A program made the position numbers and the translations under genes. Source: CAXMST01 sp038206985 (GTDB lineage: Bacteria > Actinomycetota > Thermoleophilia > Solirubrobacterales > 70-9). From it: 46,377 bases of DNA. Each line of letters opens with the position of its first letter. Within the stretch, counting starts at the first letter, position 1. Shown one piece after another: positions 1 to 8,111 of this stretch. Where the stretch lies: assembly GCA_038206985.1 (NCBI GenBank), contig JBBRAH010000025.1:1-46377 (forward strand). The letters are read 5' to 3'. A model generated the notes under the pieces. It saw nothing but the letters and a program-made list of their open reading frames with translations. It did no database searches and was not told where the DNA came from.

Positions 1-2
1 CC

Positions 3-938
3 CAGCGCGACGCCGTGATCATCGCTCACAACTACCAGCTGCCTGAGCTCCAGGACATCGCTGATTTCGTCGGTGATTCGCTGCAGCTCTCGCGCGAAGC
101 CGCCTCGAGCGAGGCCTCCGTGATTGCCTTCTGTGGCGTCCACTTCATGGCGGAGACGGCCTCGGTGCTCTCGCCGGAGAAGACCGTCTTGATCCCCGAC
201 ACCGACGCGGGCTGCTCACTCTCGGACTCGATAAACGCCGATCAGCTGCGCGCCTGGAAGGCCGAGCATCCCGGCGCCCTGGTCGTGATGTACGTCAACA
301 CCTCGGCCGAGGTCAAGGCGGAGACCGACTACTGCTGCACGTCGTCGAACGCCGTGCAGGTGGTCGAGCACATCTGGGCCGCGCACGGCCCCGAACAGGA
401 GATCCTCTTCGGCCCCGACATGTGGCTCGGTGCGTTCGTCGAGCGTGAGGCCGGCCTGCTCGAGGATCCCGAGCGCCGCGCCCGCTTCCACATCTGGGAC
501 GGCGAGTGCCACGTGCACGCGGGGATCAAGCCCTCCGACATCAACGACATGCGGGCCGAACATCCCGATGCCGAGTTCCTGATCCACCCCGAGTGCGGCT
601 GCTCGACCCAGGCGATGGAGTACGTCGCCTCCGGCGACATCGCCTCAGAGGGCGTGCACATGCTCTCCACCTCGGGAATGCTCAAGCAGGTCGAGGCCAA
701 CCCCAAGGGGGAGTTCATCGTCGCCACCGAGACCGGGATGCTCTATCCACTGCAGGAGGCGGCGCCCGAGGCCGACCTGATCGCCGCCAACCGGATGGCC
801 TTCTGCAAGTACATGAAGATGATCACCCTGCCAAAGCTGCGCGACTGCCTGCGCGACATGAGCCCCGAGGTCAAGGTGCCGCCCGAGATCGCGGCCCAGG
901 CCCGGATCCCGATCGAGCGCATGGTGGCGATCGGCTAG
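3..938 (+). CDS. nadA: Quinolinate synthase NadA, 5' end cut by window
   Basis: NadA condenses iminoaspartate with dihydroxyacetone phosphate to quinolinate in de novo NAD synthesis, using a labile [4Fe-4S] cluster in the cytoplasm. The frame is already open at base 3, where codons read QRDA before VIIAHNYQ, so the true start lies upstream and about 311 residues are present; the GTG at 15 is an internal valine. Family marks seen are HNYQ, IADFVGDS, the three cysteine regions expected to hold the cluster (TDYCC, HPECGC, AFCKYMKM) and TETGML. The gene ends 6 bases from the end of the opposing regulator gene, so the two are tail to tail with no room for a separate terminator. The usual partners nadB and nadC are not in view. 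Identity is secure; only the N-terminus is missing. Confidence 0.96.
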   Translation, partial: QRDAVIIAHNYQLPELQDIADFVGDSLQLSREAASSEASVIAFCGVHFMAETASVLSPEKTVLIPDTDAGCSLSDSINADQLRAWKAEHPGALVVMYVNTSAEVKAETDYCCTSSNAVQVVEHIWAAHGPEQEILFGPDMWLGAFVEREAGLLEDPERRARFHIWDGECHVHAGIKPSDINDMRAEHPDAEFLIHPECGCSTQAMEYVASGDIASEGVHMLSTSGMLKQVEANPKGEFIVATETGMLYPLQEAAPEADLIAANRMAFCKYMKMITLPKLRDCLRDMSPEVKVPPEIAAQARIPIERMVAIG

Positions 939-944
939 ATCCTC

Positions 945-3900
945 TCAGCCTCCGGCCAGGGTGTCCACCAATTCGGCACGCGACTCGATCTCGAGCTTGC
1001 GGTAGGCGCCGGTCAGGTGCAGTTCGACCGTTCGGCGGGTGAGGAAGAGCGCCTCGGCGATCTCGCGGTTGCTACGGCCGCCGGCCGCGAGCTGGGCGAC
1101 GCGGAGCTGTTGGGCTGTGAGCGCATCGCGGCCGCGGAGCGCCGGTCGCCGCGGCCGCTTGCCGGCGGCGCGCAGCCCGTCCATCGCAATGGTGACCAGA
1201 GGCACCGCCCCGCAGCGGTGGGCATCGTCCATCGCGGCCTGGAGGGGCGAAATCGCCTCTTCGGTCCGATCCGTGGCGATCAGAGTCCAGCCCAGGTCGA
1301 TGGCGACGCGGGCCCGCTCCAGCCGTGCGGGGGACTTCTCGAGCAGCTCGCCGGCCTCGCAAAGCAGATCGGTGCGCTCCCCGGTGGCGCTGCAGAGGGC
1401 GAGGCTGCGCAGGGCGATCGCGAGCGCTCGCGGTGCGCCGAACTGCCGGGCGACCGCGACCTCGGCCGCCGCCAGCTCCCGGGCCCGCGCCGTCTCGCCG
1501 AGCTCCAGCCGCGCGAGCGCGGCGCGGGAGCGCCAGGCCATGCCGGCCGGGTTGAGATAACCCGAGCGCTCGGCCCGGGCCCCGACCTCCTCGTAGTCGG
1601 CCAGCGCGGCCTGGACGTCGCCGGCCGCCAGCCGGGTATCGCCCCGGCTGAGCAGTAGGAAGTCGACCGTGCCGAGATCGGGAAGCTCGCCGAGTAGGCC
1701 GCTGGTCGCCAGCGTTTGTTGCGCCTCCTCGACCTTGCCTCGGGCGATCAGGCATTCGAGTAGCCAGCCCAGGCAGATCATGTGGGCGAGTGGATCGGAC
1801 GCGGGCAGCTCGGCAACCACCTGCTCGGCGTCCGCCTCCGCCTCCGCGAGATCGCCGAAGCGCAGCCGGATGCCGGCGCGCAGGGCGAGCGCGTAGCTGA
1901 TCGTCATGGGCGCGCGGCGCCGGCGACCAGCCAGTAGCTGAGCCTCGGCCAGCGCACGTGCCGACTCGAAATCCTCGCACCAGGCCATCGCGGTGCCGAG
2001 GAAGCTGATCAGCGGTGCGTCGGGGCCGGACTCCTCGAGCAGCGTGCCGCCGTTCCAGGCCCTGATCGCCATGGCGTTGATCTCGGCGGCGGGGCGCTCA
2101 CCGGTTGCGACCGCCTCGGCGGCGACGTGGACGAGGGTTGCCCGCTCGGCGGGGGTGGCGCCCCCGGAGACCTCAGCCTCCAGCTCGCGAGGCCTGACCC
2201 GCTCGGCGCCCCGCAGCCGATCGGAATTGAGGGCCTCGGCCTCGAGCCTCAGGCGGAGCTCCCGCTCGCCCTCTCCCAGGGCCGCGATCGCCTCGCGGCA
2301 GATGGCCGCGCCTTCCTCCAGACGCACGAGGTAGAAGCATGCCTGGGCCAGGATCAGCGCGATCTCACCGGCCCGCCGCGGGTCGTCGGTCTGGGCAAGC
2401 GCGTCGCGAAGGTTGCCGATCGCCTCCGGGTTGCGGTCCAGCGAGAGAATCCGCCCGCGCTCGGCGAGCAGGTCGCCGCGCCGGCCATCCACGCCGGGCT
2501 GTGTGAGCGCCCGGTCGAGGAAGCGGATCGCGTCGTCGCGGTCCCCGTGCCGCACGGCTTCGCCCGAGGCGGCGGTCAGCGCATCGACGATCCACTCACC
2601 GTCCGTCGCCCCCGGTGTCTCCGGTGCGCCCTGAGCCAGCAACTGGGTGCCGGCGCGCGCGTGATGGCCGGCGTCAACGAGAGCTCGGGCCGAGCGGAGG
2701 CGGGCGTCGGCGAGAGTCTCGGGTGACGCGGATTCGTAGATCGCGCGGCGGAACAGCGGGTGGCGGATCCGCAGGGGCTCACCCGCCTCGACCAGCTCCA
2801 GTTGTTCGAGGTCGCCTCGGGCCTGCGGTAGGGCCTCGGGCTCGAGGCCGGCAGCGGCGCTGAGCACGGCATTGTCCCGGCTCTCATCCGCGACTCCGAG
2901 CGTGGCCAGTGCCAACGCGAGGGAGCGGCCGCCCGCCGAACAGTGCTGCAGCCTGGCGGCGACGAACTCAATGACGGAGCTCGGGGCGAGCGCGAGGATC
3001 TGGGCGGCTGAGCCGGCGACGCTGAGCCCGCGGCTACGGACCTCGCGCAGTACCTCGCTCAACAGCAGCGGATTGCCGCCGGAGGCGGTGGCGCAGGCAG
3101 CCCGGACTTCCTCCGGCACCTCCGGCCCGAGGCTTTCCCGGACGAGTTCGTCCACGGCGGCCCGGCTCAGGACATCGGGGCGCAGCGATTCCAGGCCCGT
3201 CAGCTTGCTCAGCGAGCTGCTCAGCTGTTCGGCGCCAGGCTCTCCTGTACGGAGGCTGAGGATCATGCAGAGCGGCAGCTCGGCAACCTCACGGCCGATG
3301 CGTGCCACCAGGGCCCGCGTGCCTTGATCGACCCACTGCAGATCATCGACGACCATCACAGTCGGTTTCCGCTCGGCCGCCCCGGCGCAGATCGAGAACA
3401 GTCCCTCGACGATGGTGAACCGATCCCCGGGCAGGGCGGGATCCCGGCCGTAGATGAGCGAGCGCAGATCGGCGGCGAGATCATCGTCGCCGGCTGCGAT
3501 CTCGAGGGCGAGTGGCCGCAGCATCGAGATCGCTACGCCGAGGGGCTCGCGATCGAGCTCCGAACCCCCACCGCTGACCACGCGCATCTTCTTCTCACGG
3601 GCAACCTCACCCGCGGCGCGCAGCAGCGAGGTCTTGCCGATACCCGCCGGCCCCTCGACCAGGACGACGGAGCCGATTCCGCTACGTGCCCCTCGCAGCG
3701 CGCCGTCGAGGATCGACAGCTCTTTTTGGCGCTCCAGCAGGGCTCGCCCCTCCAGCCTCTTGTAGTCAGTCCCGACGATCGGGAGCGGTGGCGGGACCTT
3801 AGCTGCTGCCGGGCCACCGGTCCCGAGTCGGTCGGCGACGCCCGTCGGTGGTGGTGCTAGGTTGGGCTGCGATGCTCGATCTGATCGGCCGGGTGATTTT

Positions 3901-3974
3901 GGCGGGGGTGCTTGCGGTCGCCGCGCTTGCGAAGCTGAGGCAGCCGCGCGCTGCTGCGGCCGGAATGGGGACAT
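945..3974 (-). CDS. Large ATP-binding LuxR-family transcriptional regulator
   Basis: This is a STAND/LAL-type regulator: an N-terminal AAA-like ATPase, a long helical repeat middle, and a C-terminal LuxR DNA-binding domain. In the 1009-residue reading, Walker A (GPAGIGKTS) is at about 108-116, Walker B (VMVVDDLQWVD) near 206-216, and the HTH (LTAQQLRVAQLAAGG, then TRRTVELHL) in the last 65 residues. The inducer is unknown. The start is uncertain: no ATG, GTG or TTG occurs in frame between base 3974 and the Walker A region, and the family-like sequence begins only near residue 76 (EGRALLERQKEL). The start at 3974 puts about 100 bases antisense to the next gene and adds a Pro/Ala-rich tail. A non-canonical start or a lost base near 3780-3817, where a GTG opens in the neighbouring frame, are alternatives. 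Confidence 0.85.
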   Translation of the reverse strand: MSPFRPQQRAAASASQARRPQAPPPKSPGRSDRASQPNLAPPPTGVADRLGTGGPAAAKVPPPLPIVGTDYKRLEGRALLERQKELSILDGALRGARSGIGSVVLVEGPAGIGKTSLLRAAGEVAREKKMRVVSGGGSELDREPLGVAISMLRPLALEIAAGDDDLAADLRSLIYGRDPALPGDRFTIVEGLFSICAGAAERKPTVMVVDDLQWVDQGTRALVARIGREVAELPLCMILSLRTGEPGAEQLSSSLSKLTGLESLRPDVLSRAAVDELVRESLGPEVPEEVRAACATASGGNPLLLSEVLREVRSRGLSVAGSAAQILALAPSSVIEFVAARLQHCSAGGRSLALALATLGVADESRDNAVLSAAAGLEPEALPQARGDLEQLELVEAGEPLRIRHPLFRRAIYESASPETLADARLRSARALVDAGHHARAGTQLLAQGAPETPGATDGEWIVDALTAASGEAVRHGDRDDAIRFLDRALTQPGVDGRRGDLLAERGRILSLDRNPEAIGNLRDALAQTDDPRRAGEIALILAQACFYLVRLEEGAAICREAIAALGEGERELRLRLEAEALNSDRLRGAERVRPRELEAEVSGGATPAERATLVHVAAEAVATGERPAAEINAMAIRAWNGGTLLEESGPDAPLISFLGTAMAWCEDFESARALAEAQLLAGRRRRAPMTISYALALRAGIRLRFGDLAEAEADAEQVVAELPASDPLAHMICLGWLLECLIARGKVEEAQQTLATSGLLGELPDLGTVDFLLLSRGDTRLAAGDVQAALADYEEVGARAERSGYLNPAGMAWRSRAALARLELGETARARELAAAEVAVARQFGAPRALAIALRSLALCSATGERTDLLCEAGELLEKSPARLERARVAIDLGWTLIATDRTEEAISPLQAAMDDAHRCGAVPLVTIAMDGLRAAGKRPRRPALRGRDALTAQQLRVAQLAAGGRSNREIAEALFLTRRTVELHLTGAYRKLEIESRAELVDTLAGG
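3858..3863 (+). promoter_or_regulatory. Putative -10 (TAGGTT) of the MauE-like gene
   Basis: TAGGTT fits the TANNNT form and lies 8 bases before the ATG at 3872, with no Shine-Dalgarno between. This suggests a leaderless transcript, as at several other genes here. No convincing -35 was seen. Confidence 0.4.
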
Positions 3975-4255
3975 TCGGGTTCAGATCGGATCGGGGCCGC
4001 CTCGCAGCAGTCGCGTTCGTGATCGGCGCGGAGCTCGTGCTCGCCGCGGGCGTCGCTTTGGGCAGTTCGACCGCCGCTTACGCAGCCGCCGGGCTCATGC
4101 TGCTCTTCGCCGCCACCCTGGGCTCGGCGCTCATGGCAGGGCGCGCCGGCGCGCCCTGCGCCTGTTTCGGCGCACGCTCCACGGTGAGCTGGCGCGCGAT
4201 CGCCCGCAACCTGGCCCTCGCCGCCGCCTTCGCCGTGCTTCCGGCTCTCCCGTAG
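3872..4255 (+). CDS. MauE/DoxX-like integral membrane protein
   Basis: This 127-residue protein has about four hydrophobic segments (roughly residues 3-20, 45-60, 68-88 and 108-125) and a cytosol-facing PCACFGA motif near residue 94, typical of the MauE family in the DoxX clan. MauE proteins are thought to help disulfide formation or redox maturation of exported proteins; the cysteine pair here is compatible with that. The ATG at 3872 was chosen over the GTG at 3848 because the hydrophobic start MLDLIGRVILAG matches the family and a TAGGTT box lies 8 bases upstream. It is divergent from the LuxR regulator and followed by a hairpin and the sulfatase gene. No thioredoxin-like partner is adjacent, so the substrate cannot be named. 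Confidence 0.75.
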   Translation: MLDLIGRVILAGVLAVAALAKLRQPRAAAAGMGTFGFRSDRGRLAAVAFVIGAELVLAAGVALGSSTAAYAAAGLMLLFAATLGSALMAGRAGAPCACFGARSTVSWRAIARNLALAAAFAVLPALP

Positions 4256-4263
4256 GTCGGTCC

Positions 4264-4283
4264 GGCCGCCGTAATCGGCGGTC
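4264..4283 (+). terminator. Possible terminator hairpin after the MauE-like gene
   Basis: CCGCCG and CGGCGG pair across a TAAT loop, extended by a G-T and a G-C pair to 8 bp, starting 9 bases after the stop codon. There is no T-tract, so intrinsic termination is uncertain. Confidence 0.35.
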
Positions 4284-4295
4284 CGGGGGCGGCCA

Positions 4296-4316
4296 TAGGT
4301 TTGTCCTGCAAACCTA
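4296..4316 (+). promoter_or_regulatory. Perfect 8-bp inverted repeat over a -10-like box before the first sulfatase
   Basis: TAGGTTTG and CAAACCTA form a perfect inverted repeat around a 5-base TCCTG centre, ending 7 bases before the ATG at 4324. The left arm contains TAGGTT, which fits the local TANNNT -10 form, so the repeat could be an operator covering the promoter. It could also fold at the 5' end of the message. No regulator is assigned. Confidence 0.45.
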
Positions 4317-4323
4317 GTGCTGC

Positions 4324-6027
4324 ATGCAGGGCACGCCGACACCACGCAAACGGCGTCGCGAACTCGAGCGGCGTCGTCAGGAGAGTCGCAAGAGGCGCTG
4401 GACCGCTGTCGGGATCGCCGCGGCCACGCTGCTGCTTCTCGTGCCCCTCGCGCTGAGCGCGCCTCCCCTGACCGGCGATCCCGCCCCCGAAACCGCGGCT
4501 GCTCGGGATCCGGGCGAGCTCAGCGGTCCGGGGACCCGGGACCGGGCGCCGGCGGAGCCGAAGGACCCACGCCCCAACGTGATCACGATCGTCACCGACG
4601 ATCAGGACGAGATGCTTTTCCGCCCGGAGATCATGCCCAACACGTTCGCGCTCTTCGACGATGGTGCGACGCAGCTGACCAACTTCACGATCACCACGCC
4701 CCTTTGCTGCCCCTCGCGGGCGACCCAGCTGACCGGCCAGTACGGGCACAACAACGGGGTGCTCGCCAACGACCCCGGCTACCCGGCGCTGCGCGAGCCC
4801 GACAACGTACTGCCGGCCTGGCTGCAGCGCGCCGGCTACACGACGGCCCGCATCGGCCGCTTCCTCAACGGCTACGAGCCCGCATCCGGCTCCGGGGACC
4901 AGGCCGAGCCGGCGCCCGGCTGGGATCACTGGATCGGTCTGGTCAACCTCCACTACCGCGACTACGAGCTCTCCCTGGATGGCGAGCGTGTCGCGGTCAA
5001 CGGCCGCTCCAAGGACAGCTACGTGACCCGCGACCTCGATGCTCGCGCGCGGGGTCTCGTGGCCGACCTTGCCGGGCAGCCCGAGCCCTTCTACATGCAG
5101 ATCGACGAGCTGGCCCCGCACAGCGACCATCAGGCCGAAGGGGCCTGCAAGCTGAGCGCGGTGCCGGGTCCGAAGAGCCTCGAGCCGCTTGGTGCGGTGC
5201 GCCTGCCGGCGAACCCGGCCCGCGAACGGGACGTCTCCGACAAGCCCGCCTACATCCGCCGGCTGCCGGAGATCGACGAGGCCGCCCGCGAGCAGATCCA
5301 GCAGCGGATCCGCTGTCGTGCCGCCTCGCTGCGGGAGGTGGACCGCGGGATCGGCCGGCTCGTGCAGGAGCTGCGAGATCTGGGCATCTACGAAGACACG
5401 GTGCTGATCTTCTACTCCGACAACGGCTACTTCAGCGGCCAGCACCGCCTGCTCAAGTCCAAGGGCCTGCCGTACGAGGAATCCGTTCAGGTACCGGCGA
5501 TGGTCAGGGTTCCGGAGCAGATCCTGGGTGCCAGACCGGACGCGGCGAGCGACCTGCCGCTGGCCAACATCGACCTCGCGCCGACGGTGCTCGATCTGGC
5601 TGAGGCCGACCCCTGTGTCAGCGACGACCGCTGCCGACTGCTCGACGGTCGCTCGATGCTTCCCGCACTGAGCGACCCCGGCGAGTGGCCCGAGAACCGC
5701 TCGATCCTCATTGAGGTCGATCAGGAGCGCTCGCTCGCCGGCGGCACCCTTGCCTGCACCTGGGCCGGCGTGCGCCGTCGCGCTCAGGTCTATGTGGACT
5801 ACATCCGGGTCGCCAGGAGCCACGAACGCGATTGCGAGCCGACCCAGGAGTCCGAGCACTATCGGCTGCAGCCCGACCCGCACGAGCGCGACAATCTCTG
5901 GCCGCCGCAGAACGACCGGGACGAGCGTGCTCAGCAGCGGTTGCGGAAGATCCTCTTCGACCTGCGCAGCTGTGCGGGCAACCCCGAGAGCACCCCCGGA
6001 TCCGGCGTGGCAACGCCCTGCGAGTGA
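4324..6027 (+). CDS. Exported or membrane-anchored type I sulfatase (paralog 1)
   Basis: A formylglycine-type sulfatase of the alkaline phosphatase superfamily, which hydrolyses sulfate esters, probably outside the membrane. Of 567 residues, an Arg/Lys-rich start is followed by one hydrophobic segment (about 27-47) acting as signal or anchor. Metal-site residues appear in TDDQD (91-95) and YSDNG in the second half. The signature CCPSR (128-132) gives Cys128 as the residue a formylglycine-generating enzyme would convert, followed by LTGQYGHNNGV. No such enzyme gene is in the window. The product resembles N-acetylglucosamine-6-sulfatase-like proteins, but the substrate cannot be read from sequence. 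A closely similar paralog lies 2.1 kb downstream, with a Ser/Thr kinase between them. There is no clear Shine-Dalgarno; an inverted repeat sits just upstream. Confidence 0.9.
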   Translation: MQGTPTPRKRRRELERRRQESRKRRWTAVGIAAATLLLLVPLALSAPPLTGDPAPETAAARDPGELSGPGTRDRAPAEPKDPRPNVITIVTDDQDEMLFRPEIMPNTFALFDDGATQLTNFTITTPLCCPSRATQLTGQYGHNNGVLANDPGYPALREPDNVLPAWLQRAGYTTARIGRFLNGYEPASGSGDQAEPAPGWDHWIGLVNLHYRDYELSLDGERVAVNGRSKDSYVTRDLDARARGLVADLAGQPEPFYMQIDELAPHSDHQAEGACKLSAVPGPKSLEPLGAVRLPANPARERDVSDKPAYIRRLPEIDEAAREQIQQRIRCRAASLREVDRGIGRLVQELRDLGIYEDTVLIFYSDNGYFSGQHRLLKSKGLPYEESVQVPAMVRVPEQILGARPDAASDLPLANIDLAPTVLDLAEADPCVSDDRCRLLDGRSMLPALSDPGEWPENRSILIEVDQERSLAGGTLACTWAGVRRRAQVYVDYIRVARSHERDCEPTQESEHYRLQPDPHERDNLWPPQNDRDERAQQRLRKILFDLRSCAGNPESTPGSGVATPCE

Positions 6028-6062
6028 GCTGATCGGTGGCGAGCAGTGGTGAGGGAGATGGC

Positions 6063-8048
6063 GTGTTGAGCCCGGGCACGGAGTTCGCCGGCCATCGGAT
6101 CGAGTCCGAGCTGGGCCGCGGCGGGATGGCGGTCGTCTACCTCGTGACCCACATCGCCCTCGAGCGGACCCGCGCCCTGAAGGTCCTCGCCCCGCGCCTC
6201 AGTCACGACCCGGATTTCGCCGCTCGGTTCCGGCGCGAGTCCCGGCTTGCCGCTTCGATCGAGCACCCCTCGGTCGTGCCGATCTACCACGCGGGCGAGG
6301 AGGACGGCCTGTTGTATCTGACGATGCGCTATGTGGCCGGCGTGGACCTCGGGCGGATGCTCGCCGAGGGCCCCCTGGGGGCTGCGCGGAGCACGGAGAT
6401 CCTGACCCAGGTCGCGGCCGGGCTCGATGCTGCGCACGCGATCGGTCTCGTCCACCGCGACGTGAAGCCGGCCAACGTCCTGCTCGAGGACACTCGCGCC
6501 GGCGAGCGCGCCTACCTGACTGACTTCGGGATCAGCAAGGCCCTCGCCGATTCCGACTCCGACTCCGACACGCGAGGGCTGACCGCAACGGGCGCCGTGC
6601 TCGGCACGGCCGACTACATGGCGCCGGAACAGATCGACGGGCTGCCCCTCGATCCCCGCACCGACGTCTATGCCCTCGCCTGCGTCGCCTTCGAGGTGCT
6701 CACCGGGCAGGTGCCGTTCCCGTCGCATTCGCGTACGGCGACGCTGGCTGCCCACGGGACCGCGCCCCGTCCGAGGCCGAGCGCCGTCGATTCGCGCCTG
6801 CCGGAGACCGTCGATGCGGTGCTCGCGCGGGGCATGGCGATCGATCCGGGCGCGCGGACACCGAGCGCGACCCAGTTCGCAAGGGAGATGGAGGAGGCGC
6901 TTGCCGGGGGGGTGGTGGACGGGTCGGCACCGACCGCCGCGATCCACGCGGCCGGGGTCGCCGACGGCGCCGGAGGCCTCCGCGACGCCCGGCCGGAGGC
7001 GCTCGCCGGGGAGGACGCCGGTCGCCGGCCCGGGGGACGACGACTCATTGGTGCCGCGCTTGCCGTGCTCGCAGTGGCGGCGGTCGCGGCTGCGCTGGTG
7101 CTCGGCGACGTGATCGGCAGTGATGGCGAATCGTCGGGAACCGGCGAGCCGGCCGGCGAGGCGGCCCGGGAGGGCGAGGTCGTCGCCTCCGTCGATGTCG
7201 CCCGCGGGCCAGTGGCGGTCAGCTCCGGCCGCGACACGACCTGGGTGGTCAGTCGCAACGCCGACGTACTTCGCGCCATCGACACCGAGACCAGCGAGTC
7301 GGTGGGCCCGCGCCTCGCCGTGGACCATCCCCGCTCGGTGGCCGTCGGGTTCGGCTCGGTATGGGTGGTGAACCGCGACTCGCTGCTGCGCTTCAGCCCG
7401 GAGGAGAGCCGCGAGCCACAGGTGTTCGAGGGCTTCAACGATCCCAGCGACGTCGCGGTCGACCGCGACTATGTCTGGGTCGCCGATCGGGAGCCCGAGG
7501 GCGCCGGACGGGTGGTCCGCTTCGAGCCCGAGTTCGAGACCATCGACGGGGAGGCGGCGGTCGACCCCGATCCGCGCGCGCTCGCGGTTGGGGAGGGCTT
7601 CGTCTGGGTCGTCTCCTCGCAGAACGGTACGTTGACGAGGGTCGATCGCGAGAGCATCACCACTCGCGACCGCCCGATCCCGATCGGCAAGCAGACCACC
7701 GACGTCGCGGTCGGGATGGGCAGGGTCTGGATCACCGACAACCTCGACGGGATCCTCTACCGGGTCGATCCCGAGCAGATCGACCCGGCCGAGATCGCGC
7801 TGGCGGACCCGACCTTCGTGCAGTCGGTGCCGACCGGGTTGAGGCCGCGCGGCGTCACCGTCGGGCTCGGCTCGGTCTGGGTCACCAACAGCCAGGAGGG
7901 GACCGTCTGGCAGTTCGATCCGGAGAGCCTGGAGAGGGTCGGCGAGCCGATCGAGGTGGGCGGCGACCCGGCCGACCTCGACACCGGCTCAGGGGCCGTG
8001 TGGACCGCCGACTACGCCGATTCGACCGTCAGCCGGATCGAGCCCTGA
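6063..8048 (+). CDS. Membrane Ser/Thr protein kinase with extracellular seven-repeat propeller
   Basis: A PknB/PknD-type eukaryotic-like kinase. Counted from the upstream GTG at 6036, the glycine loop is GRGGMAVVY, the ATP lysine is K49 (ALKVL), the catalytic loop is HRDVKPANV (140-148) and the metal motif is DFG (163-165), so it should be active. A single hydrophobic segment (IGAALAVLAVAAVAAALVL) follows a linker. The outer part holds seven repeats of the form VAVGxGxVWV, each ending near RVD/RFD-P, as expected for a seven-bladed beta-propeller sensor. GTG at 6063 was preferred because GAGGGAGA lies 5 bases before it; GTG at 6036 would add nine residues. It is 35 bases after one sulfatase and 63 before the other, so all three may share a transcript. 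The ligand is unknown. Confidence 0.92.
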   Translation: MLSPGTEFAGHRIESELGRGGMAVVYLVTHIALERTRALKVLAPRLSHDPDFAARFRRESRLAASIEHPSVVPIYHAGEEDGLLYLTMRYVAGVDLGRMLAEGPLGAARSTEILTQVAAGLDAAHAIGLVHRDVKPANVLLEDTRAGERAYLTDFGISKALADSDSDSDTRGLTATGAVLGTADYMAPEQIDGLPLDPRTDVYALACVAFEVLTGQVPFPSHSRTATLAAHGTAPRPRPSAVDSRLPETVDAVLARGMAIDPGARTPSATQFAREMEEALAGGVVDGSAPTAAIHAAGVADGAGGLRDARPEALAGEDAGRRPGGRRLIGAALAVLAVAAVAAALVLGDVIGSDGESSGTGEPAGEAAREGEVVASVDVARGPVAVSSGRDTTWVVSRNADVLRAIDTETSESVGPRLAVDHPRSVAVGFGSVWVVNRDSLLRFSPEESREPQVFEGFNDPSDVAVDRDYVWVADREPEGAGRVVRFEPEFETIDGEAAVDPDPRALAVGEGFVWVVSSQNGTLTRVDRESITTRDRPIPIGKQTTDVAVGMGRVWITDNLDGILYRVDPEQIDPAEIALADPTFVQSVPTGLRPRGVTVGLGSVWVTNSQEGTVWQFDPESLERVGEPIEVGGDPADLDTGSGAVWTADYADSTVSRIEP

Positions 8049-8111
8049 GGTAGCGCCGGGCTGAACCTTGGGTGGGTAGCTACGGCCATCAGACTGACCG
8101 ATGCTGCTCCC

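Noticed and set aside
4078..5883. 601-residue minus-strand open frame opposite the first sulfatase (and a 578-residue one opposite the second)
   Set aside because: GC-rich third positions create open antisense frames; both mirror the sulfatases and share similarity only because the sulfatases are paralogs.
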